A stretch of DNA of 64,000 nt from Caballeronia catudaia (GTDB taxonomy: Bacteria > Pseudomonadota > Gammaproteobacteria > Burkholderiales > Burkholderiaceae), in contig NZ_FCOF02000012.1 of assembly GCF_001544755.2 (NCBI RefSeq), forward strand, positions 119,752-183,751. Reading direction: 5' to 3'. The notes under the pieces are model-generated. The model ran no database searches. It worked only from the letters and a program-made list of their open reading frames with translations, and had not been told where the DNA came from. Below are positions 41,340 through 50,734 of this stretch, one piece after another. The position numbers and the translations under genes are program-made. Position 1 is the stretch's first letter; every line of letters starts with the position of its first letter.

Positions 41340-43319
41340 TTAACGCGATGGCTTCGGCGACGGTGCGCCGCCGCTCCAGCCGTACTGCTTGATGGCGCGC
41401 TCGAGCTCCTCGGTCTTGTCGGAGTCGAGATGCGAGCCGGCCGGCATGGCGGCAAACGGAGGCGACGCCGTGGCGGCGGTGGCCGGCTGCGCGCTGCGCG
41501 GCGCGGCGCTCGCCTGCGCGGCGGGCTGGCCGACGACCGGGACGCGCTGCGGCTGAGCGGTGGCCGTCTGGGCGACCGGCTGTGCGCTGGCTGCGGGCGT
41601 GCGCGGCACGGCGGCCTGCATCGTCGAGGTGGAAGGCGGCAGCGCGCTGCTCTGGTTCGCGGGCTGAGCCGCGCGCGGCGCGGAGGCGCGCGGAGCCGGC
41701 GCGGACGGCTGCGGCGGATCTTCGCCGAGGTAATACGCGCCGCGCGAGTTGGCCGGGCGTGTGGCCTGCGCCGGCTCGTCGCCGAGATAGTAGGGCGCGC
41801 GCGGGTTCGCGCTCCGCGCGCTGGCCGCGCCGGAAGGCTGAGATTCTTCGTCGCCGAGGTAGTAGGGCGCGCGCGCCGCCTGCGTGACGGGCGCGGCATT
41901 GCTCTTCGCCGCCGGCTGCTGAGCCGAAGGCGCCGCCGCCTGAGCCGATGGCGCCGCCGCTTGCCTGGGCGCCTGCGTGGAAGGCGCGGGCGCCGTCATC
42001 GTCGTAGCGACGGTAGGCGGCAGAGGCGGCATGATCGTCGCGGTGAGTGCGCTGGTCGCTGCCTGGCCTCGCGCAATCTTCTCCGCACGCGCGTCTTCCT
42101 CGGCCTGGCGCGCGGCGGCGCCGCGTTGCCCCGCCCGTCGCTCCGTTGCAGGTTTCTGCGCGAGGACGTTCGGTTTCGCGCCGGGCGCGGCCGCTGCAAC
42201 GTTTGCCTGAGCGGGAACGGGCGCGGGCGCGGCGGCGCCGGCCCTCGGCGCGGCTGCGGCGGCCGTGTTCGCCGTGTCGGCTGCGGAAGGCGCCGTGCCG
42301 GGCATCCTCTTCGCGAGCGCGGCTGCCGCCGTCGGCGCGAGCCAGCCCGCATGCGAAATCACGCGCTCGAGCATGGCTTGCGATTCGATGTTGCTGCCGT
42401 CGAGCGCGAGCGCCTCGCCGGCGTTTTGCTGCACACAAGCCCAGGCGGAGGTCCGCTCGCAGGCGCGTGCGAGCTGCAGCGCGGCGTCGCGCTGCGATTC
42501 GCGCTTGACGAGCTCGTCCTTCAGGGTTTCGTAGTCCGCACGCGCCTGTTGCTGCGCCGGCAAGACTCTGAGCAGCGCGCGGGCGCTGGCGAGGTCGTGT
42601 TGATCGAGTGCGAAGCGCACGTCCTGTAGCGCATCGCCGGAAGCGGGCGCGCGGGTGATGGTGGATGCGTGCCGCTCGGCCGTGGCGGGTGCGGGCATAT
42701 CGGACGTGCCCGTCGCGCCGCGCACGAGCGCGCCGACCTTCGAGTCGATTGCGCCCGAGACGCTGTGTTCGGCGGAGGGCGTGCCGACGTTGTCGGAATC
42801 GCCGAGCTGGTAGTAGAACATCGCGCCGAGCACCAGGACGAGGCCGCATCCGCCCGCGATGATCGTCTTCTTCTGGTTCCAGCGCTCGGAGCCGGGCAGG
42901 GCGTCCCAATCGTTGCTCGATTCGGCGTAGGCGTTGCGCGCGGATTCCTCTGCGCGCCGCGTGCGATATTCCGCCGCTTTCTGGGCGATGCGCTCGCTCG
43001 CGCGCTCCGTCCAGCGCGAGCGCATGCCCGGCTCGACGCGCTCGGACCTACGTTCGGAGGCGCGTTCTGACGACCCGCCGCGAGCGCCGATCGAGCCGGC
43101 GGAAGGGGATGCGGAAGCCGCAGCCGATGCGAGCGGCGCGGCCTCTTCGAAAATTTGCGCGCGCGGCTTCTCCGCGCGGGCTTCGCGCTGCTGGCCGAAC
43201 GCGGCGCTGCGGTCGGCGCCGCAATTGGGGCAACTGTCGGCGTTCTTACGCACCGTGCTGCCACACCGCTGGCAGACGACGGAGAACATGGATGCGGGAA
43301 ACGTCAGACGCGTGGTCAT
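41340..43319 (-). CDS. Zinc-ribbon membrane protein with C-terminal YYLG(D/E) repeats
   Basis: About 659 residues, unrecognised beyond its parts. Near the N-terminus is a rubredoxin-type zinc ribbon (VCQRCG then SCPNCG). A charged stretch with a RAAEE-like cluster precedes a single membrane helix (IIAGGCGLVLVLGAMFYYQ, about residue 155-175). The periplasmic part has a short region with two cysteines (RACERTSAWAC) and then ~300 residues of Ala/Pro low complexity. Within this are three imperfect repeats: RAPYYLGDEESQ, RAPYYLGDEPAQ and RGAYYLGEDPPQ. The start ATG 43319 has GAGGG about 8 bases upstream; ATG 43340 is possible. Function unknown. Confidence 0.75.
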   Translation of the reverse strand: MTTRLTFPASMFSVVCQRCGSTVRKNADSCPNCGADRSAAFGQQREARAEKPRAQIFEEAAPLASAAASASPSAGSIGARGGSSERASERRSERVEPGMRSRWTERASERIAQKAAEYRTRRAEESARNAYAESSNDWDALPGSERWNQKKTIIAGGCGLVLVLGAMFYYQLGDSDNVGTPSAEHSVSGAIDSKVGALVRGATGTSDMPAPATAERHASTITRAPASGDALQDVRFALDQHDLASARALLRVLPAQQQARADYETLKDELVKRESQRDAALQLARACERTSAWACVQQNAGEALALDGSNIESQAMLERVISHAGWLAPTAAAALAKRMPGTAPSAADTANTAAAAAPRAGAAAPAPVPAQANVAAAAPGAKPNVLAQKPATERRAGQRGAAARQAEEDARAEKIARGQAATSALTATIMPPLPPTVATTMTAPAPSTQAPRQAAAPSAQAAAPSAQQPAAKSNAAPVTQAARAPYYLGDEESQPSGAASARSANPRAPYYLGDEPAQATRPANSRGAYYLGEDPPQPSAPAPRASAPRAAQPANQSSALPPSTSTMQAAVPRTPAASAQPVAQTATAQPQRVPVVGQPAAQASAAPRSAQPATAATASPPFAAMPAGSHLDSDKTEELERAIKQYGWSGGAPSPKPSR

Positions 43320-43903
43320 GCTGGAGCCCTCGAAGGACATGTGCGTGAGCTTGCCGATTTCGCGTGGCCGCCAATGCGCGCCGAGTTGCGCGCGTGGTCG
43401 CAGGGACGCGGTCCCGCGGCAGCAATCCTTCGTATTTTTTCCTCGCCCGCGATGTGCGCTGACGGGAAACGATTTTCCGACTATGGTTCAACCGCTATCG
43501 GACGTCAATTACCTTTCGCACCTATTCGGGCCGCCAACTTAAGCGACTACACCATTGCGTCTCGTCGTGCTTCGTATGGCGTCGGAACGTGGCGTCCGGC
43601 GCATGGCCCTGATGTCGATGTGAAAGCGTCGGATCGGCACGCGCCGCGCCTCGCTCTTCTCGCTCACGATATTTCTGACATTTTGGGATGCCGCCGGCGG
43701 TTGTGAACCGCCAATCCCTAGCCGTTATACGACAAGGGTGGGCGTCCGCCGGATAACCCACTGATGACAAAGCGATTCCCGCGCGCGGGCGAGCGTTGTT
43801 GCACGCCAACGCCGGCCCCCCGTGAGGCGGCCGAAATTCGCCAAGGGTTTCGAAGCGTCGTCCGAGAAGCACGCTTTCGCTTGCGGACGAGCCGAAAACA
43901 ATC
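43320..43903. other. ~580-base stretch without a convincing gene
   Basis: No ORF here has coding character; the frames at 43522-43872 (minus) and 43155-43706 (plus) are shadows or random openings. It holds an inverted repeat: GGCGGTT-gtg-AACCGCC (43696-43712) inside GGGAT (43685-43689) and ATCCC (43714-43718). The region probably contains the promoter of the zinc-ribbon gene near its left end. A small RNA cannot be excluded. Confidence 0.45.
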
Positions 43904-43934
43904 GGCCCGCGGCGTGAAATTCGCGCCGCGGGCC
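43904..43934 (-). terminator. Intrinsic terminator of the aldehyde dehydrogenase gene
   Basis: A perfect 11-bp GC-rich stem (43904-43914 with 43924-43934, GGCCCGCGGCG) with a 9-base loop lies 21 bases past the stop of the dehydrogenase. On the minus strand it is followed by GATTGTTTTC, a T-rich stretch, as in a rho-independent terminator. Confidence 0.8.
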
Positions 43935-43954
43935 GTGTCGATCGGCTGAAAGCC

Positions 43955-45538
43955 CTACTTGGCCAGTTGCAGCTTGCCGTCGATGCGGCGGTTCAGGCCG
44001 AGCGGATTCTCAGTCTTGAGCGCGTCGGGCAGGAGCGCGTCAGGAAGATCCTGATAGCTGACCGGGCGAAGGAAGCGGTTGATCGCGAGGCTGCCGACCG
44101 AGGTCGAGCGGCCATCCGCCGTCGACGGGAACGGGCCGCCGTGCACCATCGCGTGGCCGACTTCCACGCCCGTGCCGAAGCCGTTCACCAGAAGGCGGCC
44201 GGTGCGGCGCTCGAGCGCGGGCAGGAAGCTGCGCGCGTCGGCGTAGTCGGCTTCGTCGATATGCAGCGCCGACGTCAACTGGCCTTCCAGCGATTCGATC
44301 AGCGCGAGCATCGTCGCGAGATCCGGGCAGCGCACGACCAGCGACGACGCGCCGAAGATTTCTTCCTGCAGGTCGTGGCTCTTGCGGAAGGCATCGGCGG
44401 TGGTGACGAACAGCGCCGACTGGCCCTGATTGTCGCCCTTCGCCTCGACGCCGCGCGCGGCGGTCGTCACGCCCGTATGTTCGGCGGCGCGCGCCACGGC
44501 GCTCTGGTAGGTCTTGCAGATGCCCGGCGTGAGCATTGTCTGCGCGGCGGTTTCGTTCAGCGCCGCCGATGCCGCTTTGATGAATTTATCGAGATCCGGA
44601 CCGTCGACGGCGAGCAGCAGACCCGGATTCGTGCAGAACTGGCCCGCACCGAGCACCAGCGACGACACGAATGCCTTCGCGATGCTCTCCGCGCGGTTCT
44701 TGAGCGCGTTCGGGAACAGCAGAACCGGGTTGATGCTGCTCATTTCCGCATAGACGGGAATCGGTTCGGCGCGTGCCGCGGCGATCTTCATGAGCGCCGT
44801 GCCGCCGCCGCGCGAGCCGGTAAAGCCTGCTGCCTTGATGCGGTAATCCGCGACGAGACCCTGACCGACGTCGCGGCCGCTGTCGAACAGGAGCGAGAAC
44901 GTGCCTTCGGGCATGCCGCAGTCCTTCACGGCTTTTTGCACCGCGCGCCCGACGAGCTCCGCCGTGCCCGGATGCGCCGAATGCGCCTTGACGATGACCG
45001 GGCAGCCCGCGGCGAGCGCCGACGCCGTGTCGCCGCCGGCGACGGAGAACGCGAGCGGGAAGTTGCTCGCGCCGAACACCGCGACCGGACCGACGCCGAT
45101 ATGACGCAGACGCAGATCGACGCGCGGCAGCGGCTTGCGCTCAGGCTGCGCCGGATCGATGCGCACGCCGAGGAAATCGCCGTTTCGGACGACGTCGGCG
45201 AACATGCGCAACTGGCCGACCGTGCGGCCGCGCTCGCCTTCGAGACGCGCGCGGGGCAGTCCGCTTTCGATCATGCAGCGCTCGATCAGGTCGTCGCCGA
45301 TATCCAGAATGTTTTGCGCGATGGTTTCGAGGAACGCCGCGCGCGCTTCGGGCGCGGTTTCGCGATAGACGTCGAACGCGGTCCACGCGAGCGCGCACGC
45401 GCGGTCGAGATCGGCGAGCGTCGCGCCGCCGAAAGCCGGTTCGATGGCGGCGCCGGTCGACGCGTTGACGGCCTTGATCGAGCCGTTCGAACCCGGAACC
45501 GATTGCTGACCGATGAGCAGGTTGCCAGTGAGTTGCAT
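43955..45538 (-). CDS. Aldehyde dehydrogenase, alpha-ketoglutarate semialdehyde (2,5-dioxovalerate) type
   Basis: 527-residue NAD(P)-dependent dehydrogenase. The sequence has the KGSADH-like opening ([20 protein letters not shown]), [20 protein letters not shown] in the cofactor-binding region and [13 protein letters not shown] with the catalytic cysteine near residue 300. Such enzymes convert alpha-ketoglutarate semialdehyde to alpha-ketoglutarate in the terminal steps of pentose, glucarate/galactarate or hydroxyproline catabolism. The start ATG 45538 has GGACGAG upstream. Divergent from a LysR regulator 141 bases away, which probably controls it. No other pathway gene is adjacent. Confidence 0.88.
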   Translation of the reverse strand: MQLTGNLLIGQQSVPGSNGSIKAVNASTGAAIEPAFGGATLADLDRACALAWTAFDVYRETAPEARAAFLETIAQNILDIGDDLIERCMIESGLPRARLEGERGRTVGQLRMFADVVRNGDFLGVRIDPAQPERKPLPRVDLRLRHIGVGPVAVFGASNFPLAFSVAGGDTASALAAGCPVIVKAHSAHPGTAELVGRAVQKAVKDCGMPEGTFSLLFDSGRDVGQGLVADYRIKAAGFTGSRGGGTALMKIAAARAEPIPVYAEMSSINPVLLFPNALKNRAESIAKAFVSSLVLGAGQFCTNPGLLLAVDGPDLDKFIKAASAALNETAAQTMLTPGICKTYQSAVARAAEHTGVTTAARGVEAKGDNQGQSALFVTTADAFRKSHDLQEEIFGASSLVVRCPDLATMLALIESLEGQLTSALHIDEADYADARSFLPALERRTGRLLVNGFGTGVEVGHAMVHGGPFPSTADGRSTSVGSLAINRFLRPVSYQDLPDALLPDALKTENPLGLNRRIDGKLQLAK

Positions 45539-45604
45539 GTTGTCTCGTCCTTGCGATGAGTGATTCGTGGCGGACCGGTTGTACGATGACTCGCCCTGTG
45601 CCGA

Positions 45605-45645
45605 CTATACGGTCTCGCGCGCGCCGCTGTATAGTGAAAGCTTTC
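45605..45645. promoter_or_regulatory. Inverted repeat and palindrome between aldehyde dehydrogenase and LysR genes
   Basis: CTATAC (45605-45610) and GTATAG (45629-45634) form inverted arms 18 bases apart, followed at 45636-45645 by the perfect 10-bp palindrome GAAAGCTTTC. Both lie in the 141-base divergent region and are candidate binding sites for the adjacent LysR regulator or promoter elements. No experimental motif is known for this regulator, so this is inference. Confidence 0.4.
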
Positions 45646-45679
45646 CATCGCATGATCGCTTTTTGGAATCACCCGGCTC

Positions 45680-46615
45680 ATGAAGAATACGCTGGACGTA
45701 CTCATGTCGCGGCTGCGCATGAAGCAGTTGCAATTGCTGATCGCGCTCGACGATCACAAATCGCTGCACAAGGCGTCGGGCGCGATGTCAATGACGCAGT
45801 CCGCCGCGAGCAAGGCGCTGGCCGAACTCGAATCCATGCTGGAAGCGCCGCTGTTCGAGCGCGCGAAAACCGGGCTGATCCCGAACCCGTTTGGCCGCTG
45901 CGTCGTGCGCTACGCGCGCGTGCTCGCCGCCGATCTGAACGCGCTGTGCCAGGAAGTCGCGCAGATCCGCGCGGGCACGGGCGGGCGGCTGACGGTCGGC
46001 ACGATCATGGGCGCGGTGCCGGACGTCGTCGCGCCGATCGTCAACGAGATGCACGCGAAGCATCCGGATCTCGCCATCGAGATCGTCGAGGATACGAGCG
46101 CGCGCATGCTGCCGATGCTCGATGACGGCCACGTGGACCTCGTGATCGGCCGGTCGAGCGTGTCGGATCAGCCGTCGAAGTATCACTATCAGCCCCTCAC
46201 GGACGAGCCGCTGTGCATCGTCGTCGGGCACGCTCACGAGCGCACGGGCGCGGGCGAAGTCGGTTTCGGCGATCTCGCGCAGTACCGCTGGGTGACGTAT
46301 CCGAGCTATATGCCGATGAGCGCGCTGCTCGAGCGCGAATTCGACCTCGCCGGCCTGCCGATGCCCGCCAATCCCATTTCCACCGCCTCGCCGCTGATGA
46401 CCGTGACGCTGTTGCAGGAGAGTCCCGAACTCGTGTCGATTCTGCCGGCGAGCGTCGCGAAAGTCTTCGAGCGCCACGGCATGCTGCGCATCCTGCCGGT
46501 GCGCATGAAGTCGAAATCGCAAACTTTCGGCATCGTCACGCGCAAGGGCGGCGCGCTGTCGCCGGCGGCGCGGCAGTTCGTGCAGATGTTGCGCGATCAG
46601 AGACGGCCGCACTGA
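45680..46615 (+). CDS. LysR family transcriptional regulator
   Basis: 311-residue LysR-type regulator. The HTH region is MKQLQLLIALDDHKSLHKAS followed by SMTQSAASKALAELES (residues ~14-52), with a ligand domain from ~95 (GGRLTVGTIMGAVPDVV) to the end. The shape of the N-terminus, with MSRLRMKQLQLL, is like regulators of sugar-acid or galactarate catabolism (GbpR-like). It is divergent from the ketoglutarate-semialdehyde dehydrogenase, so it likely regulates that gene. ATG 45680 is used; no strong ribosome site is visible, so other starts are possible. Confidence 0.88.
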   Translation: MKNTLDVLMSRLRMKQLQLLIALDDHKSLHKASGAMSMTQSAASKALAELESMLEAPLFERAKTGLIPNPFGRCVVRYARVLAADLNALCQEVAQIRAGTGGRLTVGTIMGAVPDVVAPIVNEMHAKHPDLAIEIVEDTSARMLPMLDDGHVDLVIGRSSVSDQPSKYHYQPLTDEPLCIVVGHAHERTGAGEVGFGDLAQYRWVTYPSYMPMSALLEREFDLAGLPMPANPISTASPLMTVTLLQESPELVSILPASVAKVFERHGMLRILPVRMKSKSQTFGIVTRKGGALSPAARQFVQMLRDQRRPH

Positions 46616-46630
46616 GCGTTGCGCTGCGGG

Positions 46631-47410
46631 TCAGCGCGTCGCGACGATGAAAATGCGCGGGAAGGGCAGCAAAACGGTGTCGTCGTCGAAGACGGTGTAT
46701 TCGGCTTTCAGCCCGGCGCGATAGCGGTCGAGATAGGCGGCCGTTTCGTCTGCGTCGAGTTTCGCGAGAAACGGACGCAGCCCGCTGCCCCTGAACCATT
46801 CGATGATCGCATCGACGCCGCCTTCGAGCGGATGATGGTACGTCGTGCGCCACACGTCGACGTTCGCGCACAGCGGCTTGAGCAGCGCGTAATACCAGTC
46901 CGCCCGATAGCGCGCGGTGCGCTCCACGCCTTTTAGCCTGTCGCGCCACGGACCGTCGGCGGCGACCTCGCGCATCAGCCGGTGCGCGGGTTCGTCGAGA
47001 TTGTCGGGCATCTGCACGGCGAGCCGCCCGCCGTCCGAAAGCATGCCGACGAGCTTCGGCAACAGCGTCTCGTGGTCCGGCACCCACTGCAGCGACGCGT
47101 TCGCGAGAATCAGATCGACGGGGCTTTCGGTTCGCCATGCGGCGATATCGGCGAGCTCGAAACGGACGTCCGGCAGACGCTTTTTCGCCGCGTCGATCAT
47201 GTCGCCGGAATTGTCGACGCCGATGACGCGCGCGTGCGGCGCATGGGCGAGCAGCGTTTCGATCGAGTTGCCGGGGCCGCAGCCGAGGTCGACGGCCGTG
47301 CGCGCGGTTTCGGGCTGAGCCGCGCTCAGGAGATCGCGGACGGGGCGCGTGCGTTGCGCTTCGAACAGCGTGTATTGCCGGGCTTGCCAGTCTGTCGATG
47401 ATGTCGTCAT
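46631..47410 (-). CDS. tam: Trans-aconitate 2-methyltransferase
   Basis: 259-residue SAM-dependent methyltransferase that esterifies trans-aconitate, a by-product inhibitor of aconitase. The class I SAM motif is VDLGCGPGNS (about residues 35-44), followed by VIGVDNSGDMIDAAKKRLP and ELADIAAWRTESPVDLI (motif IV around DLILANASLQW, the Tam hallmark). ATG 47410 is chosen since WQARQYTLFEAQRTRP directly follows and aligns with the usual Tam N-terminus; the in-frame start at 47494 is upstream shadow. It is convergent with the LysR gene (15 bases apart). Confidence 0.9.
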   Translation of the reverse strand: MTTSSTDWQARQYTLFEAQRTRPVRDLLSAAQPETARTAVDLGCGPGNSIETLLAHAPHARVIGVDNSGDMIDAAKKRLPDVRFELADIAAWRTESPVDLILANASLQWVPDHETLLPKLVGMLSDGGRLAVQMPDNLDEPAHRLMREVAADGPWRDRLKGVERTARYRADWYYALLKPLCANVDVWRTTYHHPLEGGVDAIIEWFRGSGLRPFLAKLDADETAAYLDRYRAGLKAEYTVFDDDTVLLPFPRIFIVATR

Positions 47411-47606
47411 ATCGGGTTCCAGTCGGTTGCCTGATGGATACAGGCGCGATTTTGAACGCCCGAGCGCATACCGTAAAATGAATTCGCGCTGCAAATCATC
47501 AGGCTATGAATGGAATGCTGAATCTGGCGGACGTGGCGAAAGTCCAGGAGAAAACTCGGATTTGCGCCTTCGGCACGGGCATCAGCCTATACTGGCGAAG
47601 CATTCG

Positions 47607-47631
47607 CGGGCGGCTCCGGGGCGGCCGCCCG
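47607..47631 (+). repeat. Hairpin in the leader of the histidine kinase gene
   Basis: An 8-bp perfect stem (CGGGCGGC, 47607-47614, and GCCGCCCG, 47624-47631) with a 9-base loop lies about 75 bases upstream of the kinase ATG. It may be a leader structure or terminator-like element; no function is assigned. Confidence 0.35.
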
Positions 47632-47705
47632 GAATATCTTTCGACTGCATATCACGATCACCACGCGCGCCGCATCCGGCGCCAAAAGCAATCGGGGACT
47701 CGCAG

Positions 47706-48932
47706 ATGAGCGACACGTCAGTCGGCGGCTTGAGCGGTCTCGTGGCCGCGCTGCGCCAGCAGCAACACGCGCTCACCGAGCAATGGATGAAGCTCGTGTT
47801 CGGCGATCAGGAGGTCGAACATTCGGATCAACTCACGTATCGGCAGCTCGCGGATCATCTGCCGAGCATTTTCGACGAAATCTGCATCGTGCTGGAATCG
47901 CGCAATCTGCGTGACCAGGAAGGCGCGATCGAGCGCGACGCCCGCCAGCATGGGCAATGGCGCTGGCAGCAGGGTTACCGTGTCGACGAACTCGTGCGCG
48001 AGCTCGATCTGTTCCGTCAGGTGCTGCTGCTCGCGATCGGCGAGTACGCCTGCACGCACGAAAATTTCTCCCGCGCCGACGAAGAGCACGCCCGCCTCAT
48101 GACCGACGAGGTCGTGAGCTTCGTGACGCTCGCGTCGATTCGCGAGGCGATCGGCGAGCGCGACCGCAAAATCGACGAATACACCGGCATGCTGGAGCGC
48201 GCGAACTACGAGCTGACGCTCAGGCAAAAGCTCATCAGCGATCTCTACGAAACGCGCATGCAGATCACGCGGCGCGTCGCGCACGATCTGCGCAATTTTC
48301 TGAACGTATTCTCGACGGCGCTGCAACTCGCCACGCGCTCGCCCGCGAAGCGCGACACGGCGCTCGGGCTCGCCAACCGGCAGGTCGCCGACATGGCGAC
48401 GCTCGTCGATGAAATGGTCGAATACTCGAAAGTGCTCGGCGACGATTCGGTGCTGACCGTCGAAGCGTTCGATCTCGTCGGCCTCTTCGACGAACTCATG
48501 CAGGCGTGCCGCGTCGCGACCGAGACGAAGGGGCTGAAGCTCATCGGACACTTCGACCCGGCGCTCGGCACGGCGACGTCGAACCGGCTGAAGGTTAAGC
48601 AGGTCGCCCTTAATCTGCTATCGAACGCGATCAAGTACACGTCGTCGGGGGAAATTCTGCTGTCGATCACGGCGGTGCCGGGTGACCGGTGGAAGCTGCT
48701 CGTCGCCGATACGGGCGTGGGCATCGGCGCGGCGGATCAGGAGCGCGTGTTCGAGGAATTCGAGCGTGCCGCCGATGACGACATCCCCGGCGCGGGGCTC
48801 GGGCTTGCCATCGTCAAGGAATTGTCGCGCACGCTCGAAGGGGAGTTGCGGTTCCAGTCATCGAAGGGACACGGCAGCGTCTTCGAGGTGACGTTTCCGC
48901 GAGTGCTGGTACCGAAAGCGCAAGCGCAATAA
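47706..48932 (+). CDS. Sensor histidine kinase with RsbRD-like N-terminal region (orphan)
   Basis: 408-residue cytoplasmic sensor kinase; no membrane segment is seen. The N-terminal ~160 residues (ALTEQWMKLVFGDQEVEHS onwards) look like the RsbRD_N-type helical sensor domain of unknown ligand. The kinase core has the H-box RRVAHDLRNFLNV near residue 189, the N-box NLLSNAIKYT, G1 DTGVGIGAADQ and G2 GAGLGLAIVKEL. ATG 47706 has GGGACTCG upstream; the open frame to 47349 is antisense-type. No response regulator adjoins it, so it is an orphan. It starts 296 bases from the divergent Tam gene. Confidence 0.86.
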   Translation: MSDTSVGGLSGLVAALRQQQHALTEQWMKLVFGDQEVEHSDQLTYRQLADHLPSIFDEICIVLESRNLRDQEGAIERDARQHGQWRWQQGYRVDELVRELDLFRQVLLLAIGEYACTHENFSRADEEHARLMTDEVVSFVTLASIREAIGERDRKIDEYTGMLERANYELTLRQKLISDLYETRMQITRRVAHDLRNFLNVFSTALQLATRSPAKRDTALGLANRQVADMATLVDEMVEYSKVLGDDSVLTVEAFDLVGLFDELMQACRVATETKGLKLIGHFDPALGTATSNRLKVKQVALNLLSNAIKYTSSGEILLSITAVPGDRWKLLVADTGVGIGAADQERVFEEFERAADDDIPGAGLGLAIVKELSRTLEGELRFQSSKGHGSVFEVTFPRVLVPKAQAQ

Positions 48933-48936
48933 AAAA

Positions 48937-48960
48937 GGCGGACGGGTTGCCCCGTCCGCC
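48937..48960 (-). terminator. Intrinsic terminator of ahpF
   Basis: A perfect 10-bp stem (GGCGGACGGG, 48937-48946, with CCCGTCCGCC, 48951-48960) with a 4-base loop. On the minus strand it is followed by TTTTTTATT, a clear intrinsic terminator 30 bases past the ahpF stop. On the plus strand it would follow the kinase gene but no T-run is present, so bidirectional use is doubtful. Confidence 0.85.
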
Positions 48961-48989
48961 TCCGGTCACTTCGACGCCTGACTAAACGC

Positions 48990-50576
48990 TCAGGCCGCCG
49001 CTTCTTCTTCGACCACTGCTTCGTCTTCCACCGACGCGCGGATCAGGTGATCGAACGCCGAAAGCGATGCCTTCGCGCCTTCGCCGACCGCGATCACGAT
49101 CTGCTTGTACGGCACCGTCGTCACGTCGCCCGCGGCGAACACGCCCGGCGCCGACGTCGCGCCCTTCGCGTCGACGACGATCTCGCCGAACTTCGACAAT
49201 TCCACGGCGCCCTTCAGCCATTCCGTGTTCGGCACGAGACCGATCTGCACGAACACGCCTTCCAGTTCGACGTGATGGCTCGCGCCCGTCGCGCGGTCCG
49301 TGTACGTGATGCCGTTGACCTTCTTGCCATCGCCGGAGATTTCCGTCGTCTGCGCGTTCGTGACGATCGTCACGTTCGGCATGCTGCGCAGCTTCTTCTG
49401 CAGCACCGCGTCGGCGCGCAGCTCCGTGCCGAACTCGATGAGCGTCACCGCCGCGACGATGCCCGCGAGATCGATCGCCGCTTCCACGCCGGAGTTGCCG
49501 CCGCCGATCACCGCGACGCGCTTGCCCTTGAACAGCGGGCCGTCGCAGTGCGGGCAGTACGCCACGCCGCGGCCGCGATACTCGCGCTCGCCCGGCACGT
49601 TGATTTCACGCCAGCGTGCGCCCGTCGACAGGATCACGGTCTTCGCCTTCAACACCGCGCCGCTCGCGAGATGAATCTCGTTGACGCGGCCCGGCACGAG
49701 CTTGTCGGCGCGCTGCACGTCCATCACGTCGACTTCATAGCTCTTGACGTGCTGTTCCAGCGCCGTCGCGAACTTCGGCCCTTCGGTTTCCTGCACGGAG
49801 ACGAAATTCTCGATGGCCATCGTGTCGAGCACCTGGCCGCCGAAGCGCTCCGCGACGACGCCCGTCGCAATGCCCTTGCGCGCCGCGTAGATCGCCGCCG
49901 CCGCGCCTGCCGGGCCGCCGCCGACGATCAGCACGTCGAACACCGGCTTGTTTTCGAGTTCCTTCGCCGCGCGCGCCGATGCGCCCGTGTCCAGCTTCGC
50001 GAGAATTTCCTTCACGCCCATGCGACCCGAGCCGAAGCTCTCGCCGTTGACGAACATCATCGGGACGGACATGACCTGGCGCGCTTCGACTTCCTGCTGA
50101 AAGAGGGCGCCGTCGATCGCGACGTGCTTGATGCGCGGATTGATGATCGCCATCACGTTCAGCGCCTGCACGACTTCCGGGCAGTTCTGGCACGACAGCG
50201 AGAAATACGTTTCGAAGGCGAAGTCGCCGTCGAGATTGCGAATCTGCTCGATGGTGGCGTCGTCGAGCTTGATCGGATGGCCGCCGGTCTGCAGCAGCGC
50301 GAGCACGAGCGACGTGAATTCATGGCCCATCGGGATGCCGGCGAAATGGATGCCCGCGGCCTTGCCCGGCTCGCCGATGGTGAAGGACGGACGACGCACG
50401 CTGGCGTCCTCTTTCTCGACGACGCTGATCCGTGCGGACAGCGAGGCGATCTCGTCGAGCAGGCTTTTCAGCTCGCGCGACTTGTCGCCGCCGTCGAGGA
50501 AGGCGACGAGTTCGATCGGCCGGGTGACTTTTTCCAAATACGCTTTTAACTGGTTCTTGAGATTGGCGTCGAGCAT
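48990..50576 (-). CDS. ahpF: Alkyl hydroperoxide reductase flavoprotein subunit AhpF
   Basis: 528-residue FAD/NAD(P)H-dependent reductase that regenerates AhpC. The N-terminal domain has a thioredoxin-like CxxC (SCQNCPEV, residues ~130-137), and the C-terminal thioredoxin reductase part has the FAD motif [10 protein letters not shown], the redox CxxC ([12 protein letters not shown], near 345) and the NAD motif [16 protein letters not shown] short Glu/Ala tail ends the protein. The start ATG 50576 has AAGGAACGG upstream. It follows ahpC on the same strand after 158 bases, which contain a hairpin at 50668-50695. It works in peroxide and peroxynitrite defence. Confidence 0.95.
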   Translation of the reverse strand: MLDANLKNQLKAYLEKVTRPIELVAFLDGGDKSRELKSLLDEIASLSARISVVEKEDASVRRPSFTIGEPGKAAGIHFAGIPMGHEFTSLVLALLQTGGHPIKLDDATIEQIRNLDGDFAFETYFSLSCQNCPEVVQALNVMAIINPRIKHVAIDGALFQQEVEARQVMSVPMMFVNGESFGSGRMGVKEILAKLDTGASARAAKELENKPVFDVLIVGGGPAGAAAAIYAARKGIATGVVAERFGGQVLDTMAIENFVSVQETEGPKFATALEQHVKSYEVDVMDVQRADKLVPGRVNEIHLASGAVLKAKTVILSTGARWREINVPGEREYRGRGVAYCPHCDGPLFKGKRVAVIGGGNSGVEAAIDLAGIVAAVTLIEFGTELRADAVLQKKLRSMPNVTIVTNAQTTEISGDGKKVNGITYTDRATGASHHVELEGVFVQIGLVPNTEWLKGAVELSKFGEIVVDAKGATSAPGVFAAGDVTTVPYKQIVIAVGEGAKASLSAFDHLIRASVEDEAVVEEEAAA

Positions 50577-50667
50577 GGCGATGTCCGTTCCTTGACTGCG
50601 TGTTGCAGACGCGTTGCGCCGCGACGCTGCGAAATTCGCAGCGCCGGACGAACGCTTTCTTCTGGAT

Positions 50668-50695
50668 GAACCTGCCGCAGAAGCGCGGCAGGTTC
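50668..50695 (-). terminator. Perfect hairpin between ahpC and ahpF
   Basis: An 11-bp perfect stem (GAACCTGCCGC, 50668-50678, with 50685-50695) and a 6-base loop, positioned about 40 bases past the ahpC stop. On the minus strand no T-run follows, so it may be an attenuator or mRNA-stabilising element that keeps ahpC expression above ahpF. Confidence 0.6.
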
Positions 50696-50734
50696 GATAC
50701 GGCGACTCGTAGAGGGTACGAGCGGGGTACGAGC

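Noticed and set aside
43685..43718. Intrinsic terminator
   Set aside because: No T-run on either side and no gene end within 350 bases; recorded as a structure only.
43522..43872. 116-codon minus-strand ORF upstream of the zinc-ribbon gene
   Set aside because: No ribosome site, domain or coupling with neighbours; coding character not convincing.
47506..47709. 67-codon ORF upstream of the histidine kinase
   Set aside because: No ribosome site or domain; it overlaps the leader hairpin and ends at the kinase start.
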